Shown piece after piece: positions 9,411-17,844 of a stretch of 64,000 nt of DNA. The translations under genes were made by a program, and so were the position numbers. The notes beneath the pieces were generated by a model, which saw only the letters and a program-made list of their open reading frames with translations, was not told the DNA's origin and ran no database searches. This stretch comes from Rhodoluna sp. (GTDB lineage: Bacteria > Actinomycetota > Actinomycetes > Actinomycetales > Microbacteriaceae): assembly GCA_024641985.1 (NCBI GenBank), contig JAHEBZ010000003.1:124001-188000 (forward strand), written 5' to 3'. Position 1 is the first letter of the stretch. Each line of letters starts with the position of its first letter.

Positions 9411-9593
9411 ATGAACGCGATTCTTGCAAATGCAGTCGAAGGCGAAGCCTTTGTAACCTTGCCATTCCCGTCTTTTGTATTCGGAATCATTGCAATCTCG
9501 GTGTTCCTACTTCTTGGTGCCATCACCTGGTCATACCGCGATGTTGCTAACCGCCACGAGCACAAGACCAACAGCTCTAACTCGCACCACTAA
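9411..9593 (+). CDS. Small single-pass membrane protein (60 aa), function unknown
   Basis: ATG 9411 is preceded by TAGGAGAG at a good distance, so this short frame is probably translated. Residues 1-20 are acidic to neutral, 21-42 form one hydrophobic helix (about SFVFGIIAISVFLLLGAITW), and the tail is polar with a His-rich end (RHEHKTNSSNSHH). Codon use resembles its neighbours. Similar short membrane proteins occur between proA and nadD in related actinobacteria as I recall, but I know no function. Confidence 0.7.
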   Translation: MNAILANAVEGEAFVTLPFPSFVFGIIAISVFLLLGAITWSYRDVANRHEHKTNSSNSHH

Positions 9594-9607
9594 ATAAGAT
9601 TGCGCGG

Positions 9608-10201
9608 TTGACTCAATTGAGCAGTCTGCGCATCGGCATTTTCGGTGGCACATTCGATCCGATACATGCCGGCCACCTCATCGCGGCAAAAGCCGCACTA
9701 AATCAACTGTCGCTCGACAAACTGTATTTTGTGCCAACTGCATCTTCACTTGGCAAGGTCCATTCGGCTTCGGCCGCCCAACGGGCACAAATGGTCGAGC
9801 TCGCAATTCATGGCGAGCCCAAGTTTGCGTTGAGCATGGCCGACATCAATCGCAAATCGCCAACGTTCACGATCGACACTCTGCACGATTTCGCTTCAAA
9901 ATTCCCAAGGGCAAAACTATTCTTTTTGCTTGGCGCTGACGCCTTTGCGAACATTGAAAATTGGAAGGATTCCGCAGCACTTTTTGATGTGGCCACATTT
10001 GTTGTGATTACTCGACCAGGCTACGAATCGCCCTTAAAAACCTCTGCAAGTTCATGCATCAACCTAAAAATCGAGGCAATCGATCTATCTTCTTCTGAAA
10101 TTCGTGAATTGCTTGCTTCGCACCAAAACGTCGAATCTAAAATTCCAGAACAGATAAAGACTTATATCGAAACCCACGGCCTCTATTCGAGGCCCGAGTG
10201 A
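9608..10201 (+). CDS. nadD: Nicotinate-nucleotide adenylyltransferase
   Basis: Adenylylates nicotinate mononucleotide in NAD synthesis. The 197-residue protein shows the nucleotidyltransferase motif GIFGGTFDPIHAGHL (about 9-23) and the C-terminal S-S-S-E-I-R motif (about 163-168). Several TTG codons could start it; TTG 9608 gives the normal lead into GGTFDP, but the Shine-Dalgarno sequence is poor, so the start is uncertain by a few codons. The stop overlaps the GTG of the next gene. Confidence 0.95.
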   Translation: MTQLSSLRIGIFGGTFDPIHAGHLIAAKAALNQLSLDKLYFVPTASSLGKVHSASAAQRAQMVELAIHGEPKFALSMADINRKSPTFTIDTLHDFASKFPRAKLFFLLGADAFANIENWKDSAALFDVATFVVITRPGYESPLKTSASSCINLKIEAIDLSSSEIRELLASHQNVESKIPEQIKTYIETHGLYSRPE

Positions 10202-10764
10202 GCGAGTATCTAAGTCGAAGAGATCGAAAAATCGCCGAAATGGCCCTCGTTGTTGATTCGACCGTATTTGACATCCCGTATGTGCCTGTCGAAGCCGGGC
10301 CCGATGCGGTTGGTTCTCGGCGAGCTATTCGACGCTTAGAACGCCATCCAACGCCCTCGGTTCCTGAGGTCATCAAAGAGGATGCTCCAAAAACATCTGA
10401 AATTGTCCTTCCGATCATTGATGAAGCACCCGCGTTTAGCTTCGTGTTAGGCACTGCGGGTGAACCCCGAACTGGCAGCATTCTGTTGCCAACCCTGGCC
10501 ACCGACACGGGCGAATTGAAGTTGGTGCGGTATGCGCGCGAGGTCGATGAGGCGATGGTTTCATTAGCATCGGAGGGTTTCGTGTCGAATGTTGCGCCGC
10601 TGCCAGCAGGTTCATGGATGCGACCGGCTGACTCTTTGAATTTGATACCGCCAGCAACAAATGCCGTGTTTAAGCAGATGCACCGTGTTGTGTTTGGATC
10701 GGTCATGTTAGTCAGCGTGGGCGGTTTGCTGCTCGCAGCGTATATGCTTGGTATCTTCAACTAA
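10198..10764 (+). CDS. Conserved hypothetical protein with C-terminal membrane helix
   Basis: I do not recognise a domain. The 188-residue protein opens with a basic stretch (SEYLSRRDRKIAEMA), continues with a long Pro/Val/Glu-rich and probably flexible region, and ends in one hydrophobic helix (about 165-187, FGSVMLVSVGGLLLAAYML), so it is likely tail-anchored with the bulk in the cytoplasm. GTG 10198 overlaps the nadD stop (GTGA). It lies between nadD and rsfS, so it is probably co-transcribed with both. Confidence 0.7.
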   Translation: MSEYLSRRDRKIAEMALVVDSTVFDIPYVPVEAGPDAVGSRRAIRRLERHPTPSVPEVIKEDAPKTSEIVLPIIDEAPAFSFVLGTAGEPRTGSILLPTLATDTGELKLVRYAREVDEAMVSLASEGFVSNVAPLPAGSWMRPADSLNLIPPATNAVFKQMHRVVFGSVMLVSVGGLLLAAYMLGIFN

Positions 10765-10779
10765 TCCAAAAAGGAAATC

Positions 10780-11148
10780 GTGACTGCATCAGCAAAAGCA
10801 ATTCAAGAAGCAAACATCGCGGCATCAGCAGCGGCTGACAAGCTAGCCGAAAACCTGGTAGCCCTTGATGTGACAGCAGTTATGCCGTTGACGGACATCT
10901 TTTTGTTGGCATCTGGTCGCAGCGAGCGACAGGTTAGCGCAATTTCGGATGGGATTGAAGAAGAGATGCTAAAGAATGGCTTCAAACTCTTGCACCGCGA
11001 AGGTAAGAGCACCGGGCGTTGGGTTCTGCTCGATTTCGGCAATGTGATCTGCCACGTGATGCACGAAGAAGATCGCATGTATTACTCGCTAGAGCGCCTA
11101 TATAGCGATCAGCCAGTTGTGAAACTTGAAGTAGTTTCAAACAACTAA
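10780..11148 (+). CDS. rsfS: Ribosomal silencing factor RsfS
   Basis: RsfS (RsfA/Iojap/DUF143) binds L14 on the free 50S subunit and blocks subunit joining in starvation. The 122-residue protein carries the family pattern DVTAVMPLTDIFLLASGRSERQV (in two parts, about 27-50), EGKSTGRWVLLDFGNVICHVM (about 73-94) and the YYSLERLY end. GTG 10780 follows AAGGAAA. It closes the nadD-hypothetical-rsfS run, and tRNA-Ala lies 40 bases downstream. Confidence 0.95.
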   Translation: MTASAKAIQEANIAASAAADKLAENLVALDVTAVMPLTDIFLLASGRSERQVSAISDGIEEEMLKNGFKLLHREGKSTGRWVLLDFGNVICHVMHEEDRMYYSLERLYSDQPVVKLEVVSNN

Positions 11149-11188
11149 AACTTTCATGTAAACTTATTACATTGCTTCGGCAATGTTC

Positions 11189-11264
11189 GGGCCTATGGCG
11201 CAGCTGGTAGCGCACCTGCATGGCATGCAGGGGGTCAGGGGTTCAAATCCCCTTAGGTCCACCA
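11189..11264 (+). tRNA. tRNA-Ala(GGC)
   Basis: Full cloverleaf: acceptor GGGCCTA pairs with TAGGTCC, D stem GCGC/GCGC, anticodon stem CCTGC/GCAGG around the loop ATGGCAT (anticodon GGC), T arm GGGGTTCAAATCCCC, encoded CCA at 11262-11264. It reads Ala codons GCC and GCU. A strong terminator follows seven bases later. Confidence 0.95.
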
Positions 11265-11270
11265 AAAAAA

Positions 11271-11300
11271 GAGATCGCCTTCGGGCGGTCTCTTTTTGTT
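11271..11300 (+). terminator. Intrinsic terminator after tRNA-Ala
   Basis: GAGATCGCC, TTCG tetraloop, GGCGGTCTC with one G-T pair, then TTTTTG. An A-run precedes the stem, so it may also stop minus-strand transcription from the opposite side. Confidence 0.85.
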
Positions 11301-11319
11301 TCCTGATTTATCTGGGCAA

Positions 11320-11541
11320 CTAGATGTTTACGCTGACACGCTTAATGCGTGAGGTGAATCCCGCTTCGATAGTGATTCGGGATTTCGAAACATTGAAGTG
11401 CTTTGCCAGAACTTCGATGAGGCCATCGTTAGCTGCTCCATCGACTGCGCGCTGTTGAATAAAAACCGTCAGACCCTCTGGGGTTTCTTCGACCAACGGG
11501 CCTTTTTTTGAACCGGGTTTTACCCAAACTGTAATGCGCAC
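11320..11541 (-). CDS. DUF167 (YggU) family protein
   Basis: A 73-residue alpha/beta protein that matches the DUF167 pattern: ITVWVKPGSKK at the start, QQRAVDGAANDGLIEVLAKHF in the middle, and SRITIEAGFTSRIKRVSV near the end. Bacterial members have no settled function. It is on the minus strand between the tRNA-Ala terminator and deoC. The start ATG (rc 11539-11541) fits the family length. It is slightly shorter than the roughly 95-residue members of other phyla. Confidence 0.85.
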   Translation of the reverse strand: MRITVWVKPGSKKGPLVEETPEGLTVFIQQRAVDGAANDGLIEVLAKHFNVSKSRITIEAGFTSRIKRVSVNI

Positions 11542-11570
11542 GACTTAAAGGTAAAGCATGGGCTTCGACT

Positions 11571-11576
11571 TAGACT
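11571..11576 (+). promoter_or_regulatory. Putative leaderless -10 element of deoC
   Basis: TAGACT, then GAGAAC, then ATG 11583. The six-base gap predicts that transcription starts on the A of the start codon. No good -35 is seen. Confidence 0.5.
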
Positions 11577-11582
11577 GAGAAC

Positions 11583-12278
11583 ATGAGTAAGACATATCGC
11601 GGATACACGCTCCAACAAGTTGCCAAAACAATTGACCATTCAATTTTGAAACCTGATTTTACCTATGCAGACGTCGAGGCCGGGGCGCGCTTGGCCCTCA
11701 AATACGAAACCGCCTCGTATTGCATTCGCCCTATCGACGTAGCTAAGGCAGCAACGCTTTTGGCTGGTAGCTCGGTAGCTGTTTGTACAGTCATCGGTTT
11801 TCCGCATGGCAGTTCGACCACAGCGACCAAAGTATTTGAAACCGAAGACGCAATTGCTAACGGGGCAAGCGAGATCGATATGGTTCTTAATATTTCGGCT
11901 CTTTTGTCGGGTGATTTCGAAACGGTTGAAGCCGATATTCGAGCTGTAGTGGCGGCGGCACACCCTAGAGGGGCATCGGTCAAAGTGATTTTTGAAACGG
12001 CTTATCTAAATGACGAACTAATCGTAAAGGCCTGCCAACTTACCGAGGCTGCCGGCGCCGACTACGTTAAAACTTCTACCGGCTTTGCTGCCGAGGGCGC
12101 TAACCTTCACAACGTTCAATTGATGAAGGCCACGGTGGGCGATCGCCTAAAGGTCAAGTCTTCTGGCGGTGTTCGAACCCTTGATCAGTTACTTGATTAC
12201 ATGGATGCCGGCGTTACGCGCTCGGGTTGCTCGGCAACCGCACAAGTTCTAGAGGAATTTTTGGCAAAAGCGGAATAA
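11583..12278 (+). CDS. deoC: Deoxyribose-phosphate aldolase
   Basis: Splits 2-deoxyribose 5-phosphate into acetaldehyde and glyceraldehyde 3-phosphate in deoxynucleoside breakdown. The 231-residue protein has the TIM-barrel motifs TIDHSILKP (about 17-25), IGFPHGSS (about 70), EIDMVLN (about 98), the Schiff-base Lys163 in YVKTSTGF and KSSGGVRT with a second conserved Lys. Length is close to the short DeoC class. No other deo genes lie beside it; tdk is 48 kb away in this window. Confidence 0.95.
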   Translation: MSKTYRGYTLQQVAKTIDHSILKPDFTYADVEAGARLALKYETASYCIRPIDVAKAATLLAGSSVAVCTVIGFPHGSSTTATKVFETEDAIANGASEIDMVLNISALLSGDFETVEADIRAVVAAAHPRGASVKVIFETAYLNDELIVKACQLTEAAGADYVKTSTGFAAEGANLHNVQLMKATVGDRLKVKSSGGVRTLDQLLDYMDAGVTRSGCSATAQVLEEFLAKAE

Positions 12279-12294
12279 TTTTGTCAAGTAGGTG

Positions 12295-12300
12295 TTTACT
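12295..12300 (+). promoter_or_regulatory. Putative leaderless -10 element of the dioxygenase gene
   Basis: TTTACT, then TAACTC, then ATG 12307, again with a six-base gap and no Shine-Dalgarno sequence. No supported -35. Confidence 0.4.
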
Positions 12301-12306
12301 TAACTC

Positions 12307-13089
12307 ATGACGAGTTTAGATTTTCCGGCACTTTATATTTCGCACGGTGCGCCGATGCTGCTTGATGATGACCTTTGGGTTGGTCAACTGGCCGAATGGG
12401 CCAAGACCATGCCCAAACCAAAAGCGATCTTGATTGTTTCTGCGCACTGGGAGAGTGCCCCGATTTCCATTTCGTCAACTGCCGCAAACACTCCGCTAAT
12501 TTACGACTTCGGTGGCTTTGATCCAAAGTTTTATCAGATGACTTACAACACCCCAGATGCCTCTTGGCTTGGTGAACTAGTTTCAAAACTGATGCCCGAT
12601 AACGAACCATTGCATCAGCACTCCAGCCGCGGTCTAGATCACGGGGCCTGGGTGCCACTTAGGGTCATGTATCCAGATGCCGACATCCCGGTGCTGCAGC
12701 TTTCTATGCCCACGCACGACCCGGTGAAGTTGATGAGCCTAGGAGCTCGGCTTCGATCGCTTCGCGAGGAGGGCGTGCTAGTTATTGGCTCAGGGTTTAT
12801 GACGCACGGTTTGCCATACATTCGTGATTGGCGCGCTCAGGCTCAAGCCCCAGGTTGGTCAGCAGATTTTGACCTTTGGGCGGCCGAAGCGCTTGCCTCG
12901 GGAGATATTGACAAACTTATCGACTTTAAGCATGCCGCTCCGGGTATGCCCTATGCTCACCCAACGGTTGAGCATTTCACTCCGCTATTTATTTCGCTCG
13001 GCGCAGCCACTAAGCCTGATGCTGCTATTTCTACCAAAATCGACGGCTATTTTATGGGGCTAGCAAAGCGTTCTTTTGAGGTTGCCTAA
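12307..13089 (+). CDS. Class III extradiol ring-cleavage dioxygenase (LigB/DODA family)
   Basis: A 260-residue member of the LigB/YgiD (DODA) family, non-haem iron or zinc enzymes that open catechol-like rings. Visible metal-site motifs are YISHGAP (His13), IVSAHWES (His47), the SRGLDHGAW segment and GSGFMTHG. The HPTVEHFTPLF end is also typical. Substrate cannot be told from sequence; bacterial YgiD relatives cleave dihydroxyphenyl substrates. The stop overlaps the ATG of a hydrolase gene, so the two form one unit. Confidence 0.9.
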   Translation: MTSLDFPALYISHGAPMLLDDDLWVGQLAEWAKTMPKPKAILIVSAHWESAPISISSTAANTPLIYDFGGFDPKFYQMTYNTPDASWLGELVSKLMPDNEPLHQHSSRGLDHGAWVPLRVMYPDADIPVLQLSMPTHDPVKLMSLGARLRSLREEGVLVIGSGFMTHGLPYIRDWRAQAQAPGWSADFDLWAAEALASGDIDKLIDFKHAAPGMPYAHPTVEHFTPLFISLGAATKPDAAISTKIDGYFMGLAKRSFEVA

Positions 13090-13727
13090 TGGCGGTCAAT
13101 GCAAAAGACCTCTCTAGGCCACACGTTTGGCAGCCAAGCGCTAACCCATCCTCTTCGCGAACTCTGCTGCTGTTGCATGGCACGGGAGCTGACGAACGCG
13201 ATCTCTTGAGTCTTGGAAGGTTGCTAGACCCGTCGGCAAACTTGCTTGCGCCTCGGGGCTTGGTGCGAGCATTTGGCATGAATCGTTTTTTCATGCGTTT
13301 TGACGATGGCAGTTTTGATGAGGTCGGAATCAAGCAGAATGCCGATGAACTTGCCGAGTTTTTGTGGGCGGCCAGTGGCGAGTACGGTTTCGACGCCAAC
13401 AATGTTTATGCAGTTGGCTTCTCAAATGGAGCCAATGCTGCTGGCTCATTGTTGCTTTTGCATCCAGAGTCTTTGGTCGGCATCATTGCCTTCGGCACCA
13501 CAAAATCCTTCTTGAAAACTCCTTTTGGCAAGAAAATCCCAAGCCTTGCGGGCAAGCGAGTATGGATTGCAAACGGTGCTGCTGACCCATATTCTCCGAT
13601 TGGTAAAACCGATGAAATGATTGCCGAATTTGAGAGTTTGGGAGCGCAGGTATCGCTGTTGATGCACTCGGATGGCCACGTCATTGCTCCGTCGCACGTT
13701 CAGCAAATTAGCAGCGAACTCGCATAG
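13089..13727 (+). CDS. Phospholipase/carboxylesterase family alpha/beta hydrolase (MhqD-like)
   Basis: A 212-residue alpha/beta hydrolase. HGTGADERD forms the oxyanion region (about 30-38), the nucleophile elbow is GFSNGANAA (Ser112), and Asp166 in NGAADPYSP and His197 in SDGHVIAP complete the triad. It resembles MhqD, which in Bacillus subtilis belongs to the quinone/catechol resistance genes together with ring-cleaving dioxygenases. Its overlap with the LigB-type dioxygenase suggests a similar joint role here, but this is inference from neighbourhood. Confidence 0.85.
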   Translation: MAVNAKDLSRPHVWQPSANPSSSRTLLLLHGTGADERDLLSLGRLLDPSANLLAPRGLVRAFGMNRFFMRFDDGSFDEVGIKQNADELAEFLWAASGEYGFDANNVYAVGFSNGANAAGSLLLLHPESLVGIIAFGTTKSFLKTPFGKKIPSLAGKRVWIANGAADPYSPIGKTDEMIAEFESLGAQVSLLMHSDGHVIAPSHVQQISSELA

Positions 13728-13763
13728 TCTTTAACAATCTTGTCTAGGCAAAGAAAGGTATCT

Positions 13764-14525
13764 GTGTCTATCTCACACAACCCAATGTTTAATCGCGCAA
13801 TGCAAACCGGTGTTGATCAGGCTCGATTGGGTATTTCACAAGAGGCGGTCGACGCCGAGTTCTCAAAAATCACCTCGTCCGCAAAAATGACCGTTGAGGG
13901 AACGGCCGCAAAAGTTTTTGGCATGTTCTTGGTTTTGTTGGCAACCGCGGGTGTTACCTGGTTCATGCAGTTGACTGCCTTAATTTTTCCGGCGGCGATA
14001 GCCGGGCTTGTGCTCGGCCTCGTTGCTTCGTTCGGCAAAAAGGTTCGTCCGGCTCTTTATGTTGCCTATGCTGCTGTGCAGGGCGTGTTTTTGGGTGGCC
14101 TCACCCTGGTTTTTGAGACCATGTATCCTGGCATCGCTCAAAATGCGGTTCTAGCCACTCTAACCACTGCCGGCGCTATGTTTGCTGCCTATCGCTTTGG
14201 CTGGATCAAGGTCAATGCCCGATTCACTCGGGTTATGACTTTCGCAATGATGGGCTATTTGGCTTTTGCTTTAATCAACTTTGTTGTGTCATTAGCCACC
14301 AACTCTTCGGGTGCTTATGGCACAGGTTTTGGTTGGATAATCGCTCTTGCCGGAGTCGCTTTGGCGGCTTTCACCTTGAACCTCGATTTCGAAGCAATCG
14401 TGGTTGGCTCTCGCGAGGGCCTGCCGGTCGAGAATGAATGGCGAGCAGCCTTTGGCTTGACTGCATCGCTTATCTGGCTTTATGTAGAGATTCTTCGCCT
14501 TTTGGCTATTTTTAACCGGGAGTAG
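13764..14525 (+). CDS. Bax inhibitor-1/YccA (YbhL) family membrane protein
   Basis: About 253 residues with seven predicted membrane helices beginning near residue 50, after a polar N-terminal tail (MSISHNPMFNRAM). The body matches the actinobacterial BI-1/YccA branch, including the region GAYGTGFGWIIALAGVALAA and the acidic DFEAIVVGSREGLP loop between the last helices. The family includes proton-sensitive calcium leak channels, but the role of this branch is not established. I chose GTG 13764, with GAAAGG five bases upstream, over TTG 13740. A terminator follows. Confidence 0.85.
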   Translation: MSISHNPMFNRAMQTGVDQARLGISQEAVDAEFSKITSSAKMTVEGTAAKVFGMFLVLLATAGVTWFMQLTALIFPAAIAGLVLGLVASFGKKVRPALYVAYAAVQGVFLGGLTLVFETMYPGIAQNAVLATLTTAGAMFAAYRFGWIKVNARFTRVMTFAMMGYLAFALINFVVSLATNSSGAYGTGFGWIIALAGVALAAFTLNLDFEAIVVGSREGLPVENEWRAAFGLTASLIWLYVEILRLLAIFNRE

Positions 14526-14544
14526 TCGGGTAAATAATTCTTTT

Positions 14545-14585
14545 GAAAACACCCTTGGTCAACTGGCCAAGGGTGTTTTCTTTTT
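14545..14585 (+). terminator. Terminator between the BI-1 gene and dnaE2
   Basis: A perfect 14-base stem (GAAAACACCCTTGG with its complement) and a short loop, followed by TTTTTC on the plus strand. The last dnaE2 codons (minus strand, stop at 14559-14561) lie inside the stem, so the hairpin also ends the convergent gene. Confidence 0.85.
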
Positions 14586-17500
14586 CGCTGTCCACTGTTG
14601 CCATAGTTCTTTGATATCCCAGGCGTTCTCTGCCATTAGCGACACCCCGCGAACGCCGGTTCTGCGAGTTTTGCCCGAAATTATGAGCAGTCTTGTATTG
14701 AAGAGAATGTGGCTGCATCTTGATTGTGCCTCATCAAAGAACGTGCTGTCGCTGCAACCAGCACCATCATCGAGTGTGACAAATACGATGCGTTTTCCGG
14801 AGCGCATCGGGGGAGTTTGGGTGGCAACGCGAACACCGGCCACCAACACTTCGGTTTTGCTTCTTAGGCCAACCAGTTCATCGCTGCGCAGAACCCCCAT
14901 TTCGTCTAACATCGGGCGATAGAGCTCAAGCACGTGCTCACTGACATCCATCTTTAGAATCGAAAGCTCTGCGTGCACCTGGTCTTGTTTCGTGCTTTCG
15001 GGGTTGCCGGTGGGCAAAGTTTCTAGCACAGAGAAATCTAGGGTGGGTTGGTTAGCGTGCAGTGCCTTTTTGTTTTTAATGGCGTTTAGTTGCCTAACTC
15101 GAGCCAGCATATCTCCGCGCGTAGCCTCTGCGGCGGCAAGGCTGTCTAGGGCGCCGATGAGAGCTAGGTTTTCGAGTGTGCGCCTGGTTGGCTTGGCTCT
15201 CAGATAAAAATCGGCTGTGTCTTTATATGGGCGACCTTCGGTTATTCGAGCGACCTCGGCCTCGCTAATTGATTGAACATCGCGCATCGACATGCGCACT
15301 GCAATCGAGGGTTCATCGGAGTTTGAGGTTTTGTGTGCCACAGTTTCTACCAAATATTCATCGGCAGAAAAATTCACATCGACCGGAAGAATTTTTACTC
15401 CCAGCCGTCTGGCTTCAGATAGCAGTAGCCGCTTTGGATACATTCCTGGATCGTGGGTTAGTAGACCGGCAATGAATTCTGTTGGGTAATGGGTTTTTAG
15501 CCAGGCGCTTTGATAAGTGGGCAGGGCAAAGGCTGCACCGTGGGCCTTGCAGAACCCAAAGCTGCTGAAGCCTTCTATGACAGACCAAACTCTTTCGATA
15601 ACCGGCTGGCTGTAACCGCGCTTTGCAGATTCAACTCGAAAGAACGCTTCGATCTTTGGTTTTATGTTGGGCTTCTCGAGTGACCTGCGCAGCTCATCTG
15701 CTTTAGCTAAACCGCAACCGGTCATTCTGTTCAGAATGCGAATCACGTGTTCGTGAAAAATAACTACTCCCCAGGTTTCGCGCAGAATCGGCTCCAAATC
15801 TTTGTGAATGAAGTCTGGTTTAGCGAAGCCGTGTCGACCATCGAGGTAGGGGGCGATCATGTTGCCTTTCATTGGCCCGGGCCTAAATAGCGAAATCTGA
15901 ATGGTCAGGTCGTTGAACTCGGTTGGTTGGTGTTTTCCGGTTAGTTCTCGTTGCCCAGGGCTTTCAATTTGAAAAATGCCAAGCGTGTTGGTTGTTCTGA
16001 TGTCTTTGAAGGTTTGTGCGTCGTCTCTTGGCACGGCATCGAGATCGATTTGCTCTCCCGAAACTCTCGATATCTCTTTGACGGCATAGGCCATTGCGCT
16101 TTGCATTCGAACACCCAGAACATCTAGTTTCAAAAGACCCATCGGATCCATGTCGTCTTTATCAAATTGACTCATCGGCAGGCCCAGGCCGCTTTGCTCT
16201 ACGGGGGTTCTTTGCAAGAGCGAAAGATCGCCAAGAATGACACCGCAGGGGTGCATTGAGATGTGTCTTGGCAGGCGGTCTAGCCTTTCGGTTATGTCGA
16301 CCAGCAGGCTCATGCGTCGGTCTTGTTCAACCTCTTCGGCAAACTTTGCGAGTTCTGGTTTAGTTTGTAGGGCGCCTCTAAAGCTGCGTGCGCTAAAGCG
16401 CCACATGTTCTTTGCTATTTCATCGATTTGTTCGTCATCGAGCCCGAGAGCCAAACCTGAATCTCGCATTGCTCCGCGCCCACGATAGGTTGACTGCATC
16501 GAAAGTAGGGTGACTCTATCGGACCCGTATCTTTTGAATATTGCCCGGTAAATCTCGTGACGTCTGGCCGACTCGACGTCGATGTCGATGTCGGGCAGGC
16601 TCGAACGCTCGACACTTAGAAAGCGCTCAAATAGCAAGTCGTGTTCGATTGGGTCTACGCCGCTGATGCCAAGTAAATAGTTAGTTAGCGACCCTGCGCC
16701 CGAGCCGCGAGCTTGACTGCGGATTCCCATGTCTCGAATCATCTGAGCTACGTCGGCTACTGTCAAAAAATAGGTGGCAAAGCCAAGCTTGTTGATGGTG
16801 ATTAGCTCTTGCCCTAGGCGATGTTTGACCTGGGTAAGCAATGAGCCGTTGGCCCTAGGGTAAAACCGATCTATGCCTTCGTGGGCTTTCTGCCAAAGCA
16901 CTTCGAAGGGGTTTCCCTCGATTCCGAGGGCCGTTTTTTCGGGCGTTTTTGGGCGCCCCCAATCGCAATCTGTGACGGGGTCGAGAGTGCAAAGTTTTGC
17001 CAGCTTTGCTGTGCTTGAAAAGAGTTCGAGTGCTCGATCGCGGTCTTCGGTTATTTCGACGGCAAGCGATTGCATGAGCTTGGCTGGCTTTAACCAGGCT
17101 TGAGCGTTGGGCTGTGGCTTAAATAGGCCCAACGGCTCTAGGTGGCGAGCCGAATCTAGAATGTCTGCGGTTAGGGCGTCGTCGGGGGTTAGGTAACGCA
17201 CCGCGTTGGTAAGCACCGTGGGCGTTTTGCTGGCATCTGCCAATTGCAGCATGCGACGGGCCTGAAGAACTGAGAGTTCGGTGCCTGGTTCGGTTATGTG
17301 ACTGACTATCTCGATGGCCAGCGTGCCCGGCGTTTTAAAGCATTCACGCCAGGCCTCGAGGGCCTCGGCCGCCGCATTGCGATTGCCTGCAACAACCTCT
17401 AGCCCAACGTTGCTGTCGGGGCCAAGCAGAACCGTGCAGCCGCCGTCGTTGGCAAGCAGTTCGGCCAATGCTGAGCGAGCGATGCCCACCTGCTTTTTGA

Positions 17501-17837
17501 CCGCCTTAGCTTGCCTAGAGGCATGCGCGGCAGAGACAATTTTGCAGAGCTTGGCCCAACCTTTGCCTTTGCTGTGGCCGTGGGCCAGAATTATGCATCG
17601 GCCTAACTGCTCGCCAGACTCGTTGAAAATGGCAAGGTTGACGCCGACGATGGGGGAGATGCCAAGCTGCAGACAGGCACCAATGTGCTTAACCGCGCCA
17701 TAAAGGCCATCACGGTCGGTGATTGCAGCTGCCTCGATGCCTTGAGCCGCAGCCGCCTCGACCATTGCCTCTGGCCTGGTTACGCCAAAGTGCCCCGAAA
17801 ATGCTGAGGCTACGTTTAGGTGGATAAAGCTCGACAT
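14559..17837 (-). CDS. dnaE2: Error-prone DNA polymerase III alpha subunit, DnaE2/ImuC type
   Basis: C-family polymerase of SOS mutagenesis, 1092 residues from ATG 17837; the frame extends 17 codons upstream, but those overlap the neighbouring gene. The N-terminal PHP domain begins FIHLNVASAFSGHFGV and has TDRDG where active PHP domains have TDHDG, so it is probably inactive. The catalytic triad is complete: PDIDID with Asp418/Asp420 and LLKLDVLG. A helix-hairpin-helix and an OB domain follow (VLVAGVRV, near the C-terminus). The upstream DUF6504 gene and LexA box, and the C-terminus short of the replicative enzyme, argue for DnaE2 rather than the replicative DnaE1. Confidence 0.88.
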   Translation of the reverse strand: MSSFIHLNVASAFSGHFGVTRPEAMVEAAAAQGIEAAAITDRDGLYGAVKHIGACLQLGISPIVGVNLAIFNESGEQLGRCIILAHGHSKGKGWAKLCKIVSAAHASRQAKAVKKQVGIARSALAELLANDGGCTVLLGPDSNVGLEVVAGNRNAAAEALEAWRECFKTPGTLAIEIVSHITEPGTELSVLQARRMLQLADASKTPTVLTNAVRYLTPDDALTADILDSARHLEPLGLFKPQPNAQAWLKPAKLMQSLAVEITEDRDRALELFSSTAKLAKLCTLDPVTDCDWGRPKTPEKTALGIEGNPFEVLWQKAHEGIDRFYPRANGSLLTQVKHRLGQELITINKLGFATYFLTVADVAQMIRDMGIRSQARGSGAGSLTNYLLGISGVDPIEHDLLFERFLSVERSSLPDIDIDVESARRHEIYRAIFKRYGSDRVTLLSMQSTYRGRGAMRDSGLALGLDDEQIDEIAKNMWRFSARSFRGALQTKPELAKFAEEVEQDRRMSLLVDITERLDRLPRHISMHPCGVILGDLSLLQRTPVEQSGLGLPMSQFDKDDMDPMGLLKLDVLGVRMQSAMAYAVKEISRVSGEQIDLDAVPRDDAQTFKDIRTTNTLGIFQIESPGQRELTGKHQPTEFNDLTIQISLFRPGPMKGNMIAPYLDGRHGFAKPDFIHKDLEPILRETWGVVIFHEHVIRILNRMTGCGLAKADELRRSLEKPNIKPKIEAFFRVESAKRGYSQPVIERVWSVIEGFSSFGFCKAHGAAFALPTYQSAWLKTHYPTEFIAGLLTHDPGMYPKRLLLSEARRLGVKILPVDVNFSADEYLVETVAHKTSNSDEPSIAVRMSMRDVQSISEAEVARITEGRPYKDTADFYLRAKPTRRTLENLALIGALDSLAAAEATRGDMLARVRQLNAIKNKKALHANQPTLDFSVLETLPTGNPESTKQDQVHAELSILKMDVSEHVLELYRPMLDEMGVLRSDELVGLRSKTEVLVAGVRVATQTPPMRSGKRIVFVTLDDGAGCSDSTFFDEAQSRCSHILFNTRLLIISGKTRRTGVRGVSLMAENAWDIKELWQQWTAKKKTPLAS

Positions 17838-17844
17838 GAGTTGA

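Noticed and set aside
14559-17837. Replicative DnaE1
   Set aside because: Short C-terminus, degenerate PHP motifs, LexA box and DUF6504 neighbour point to the SOS enzyme.
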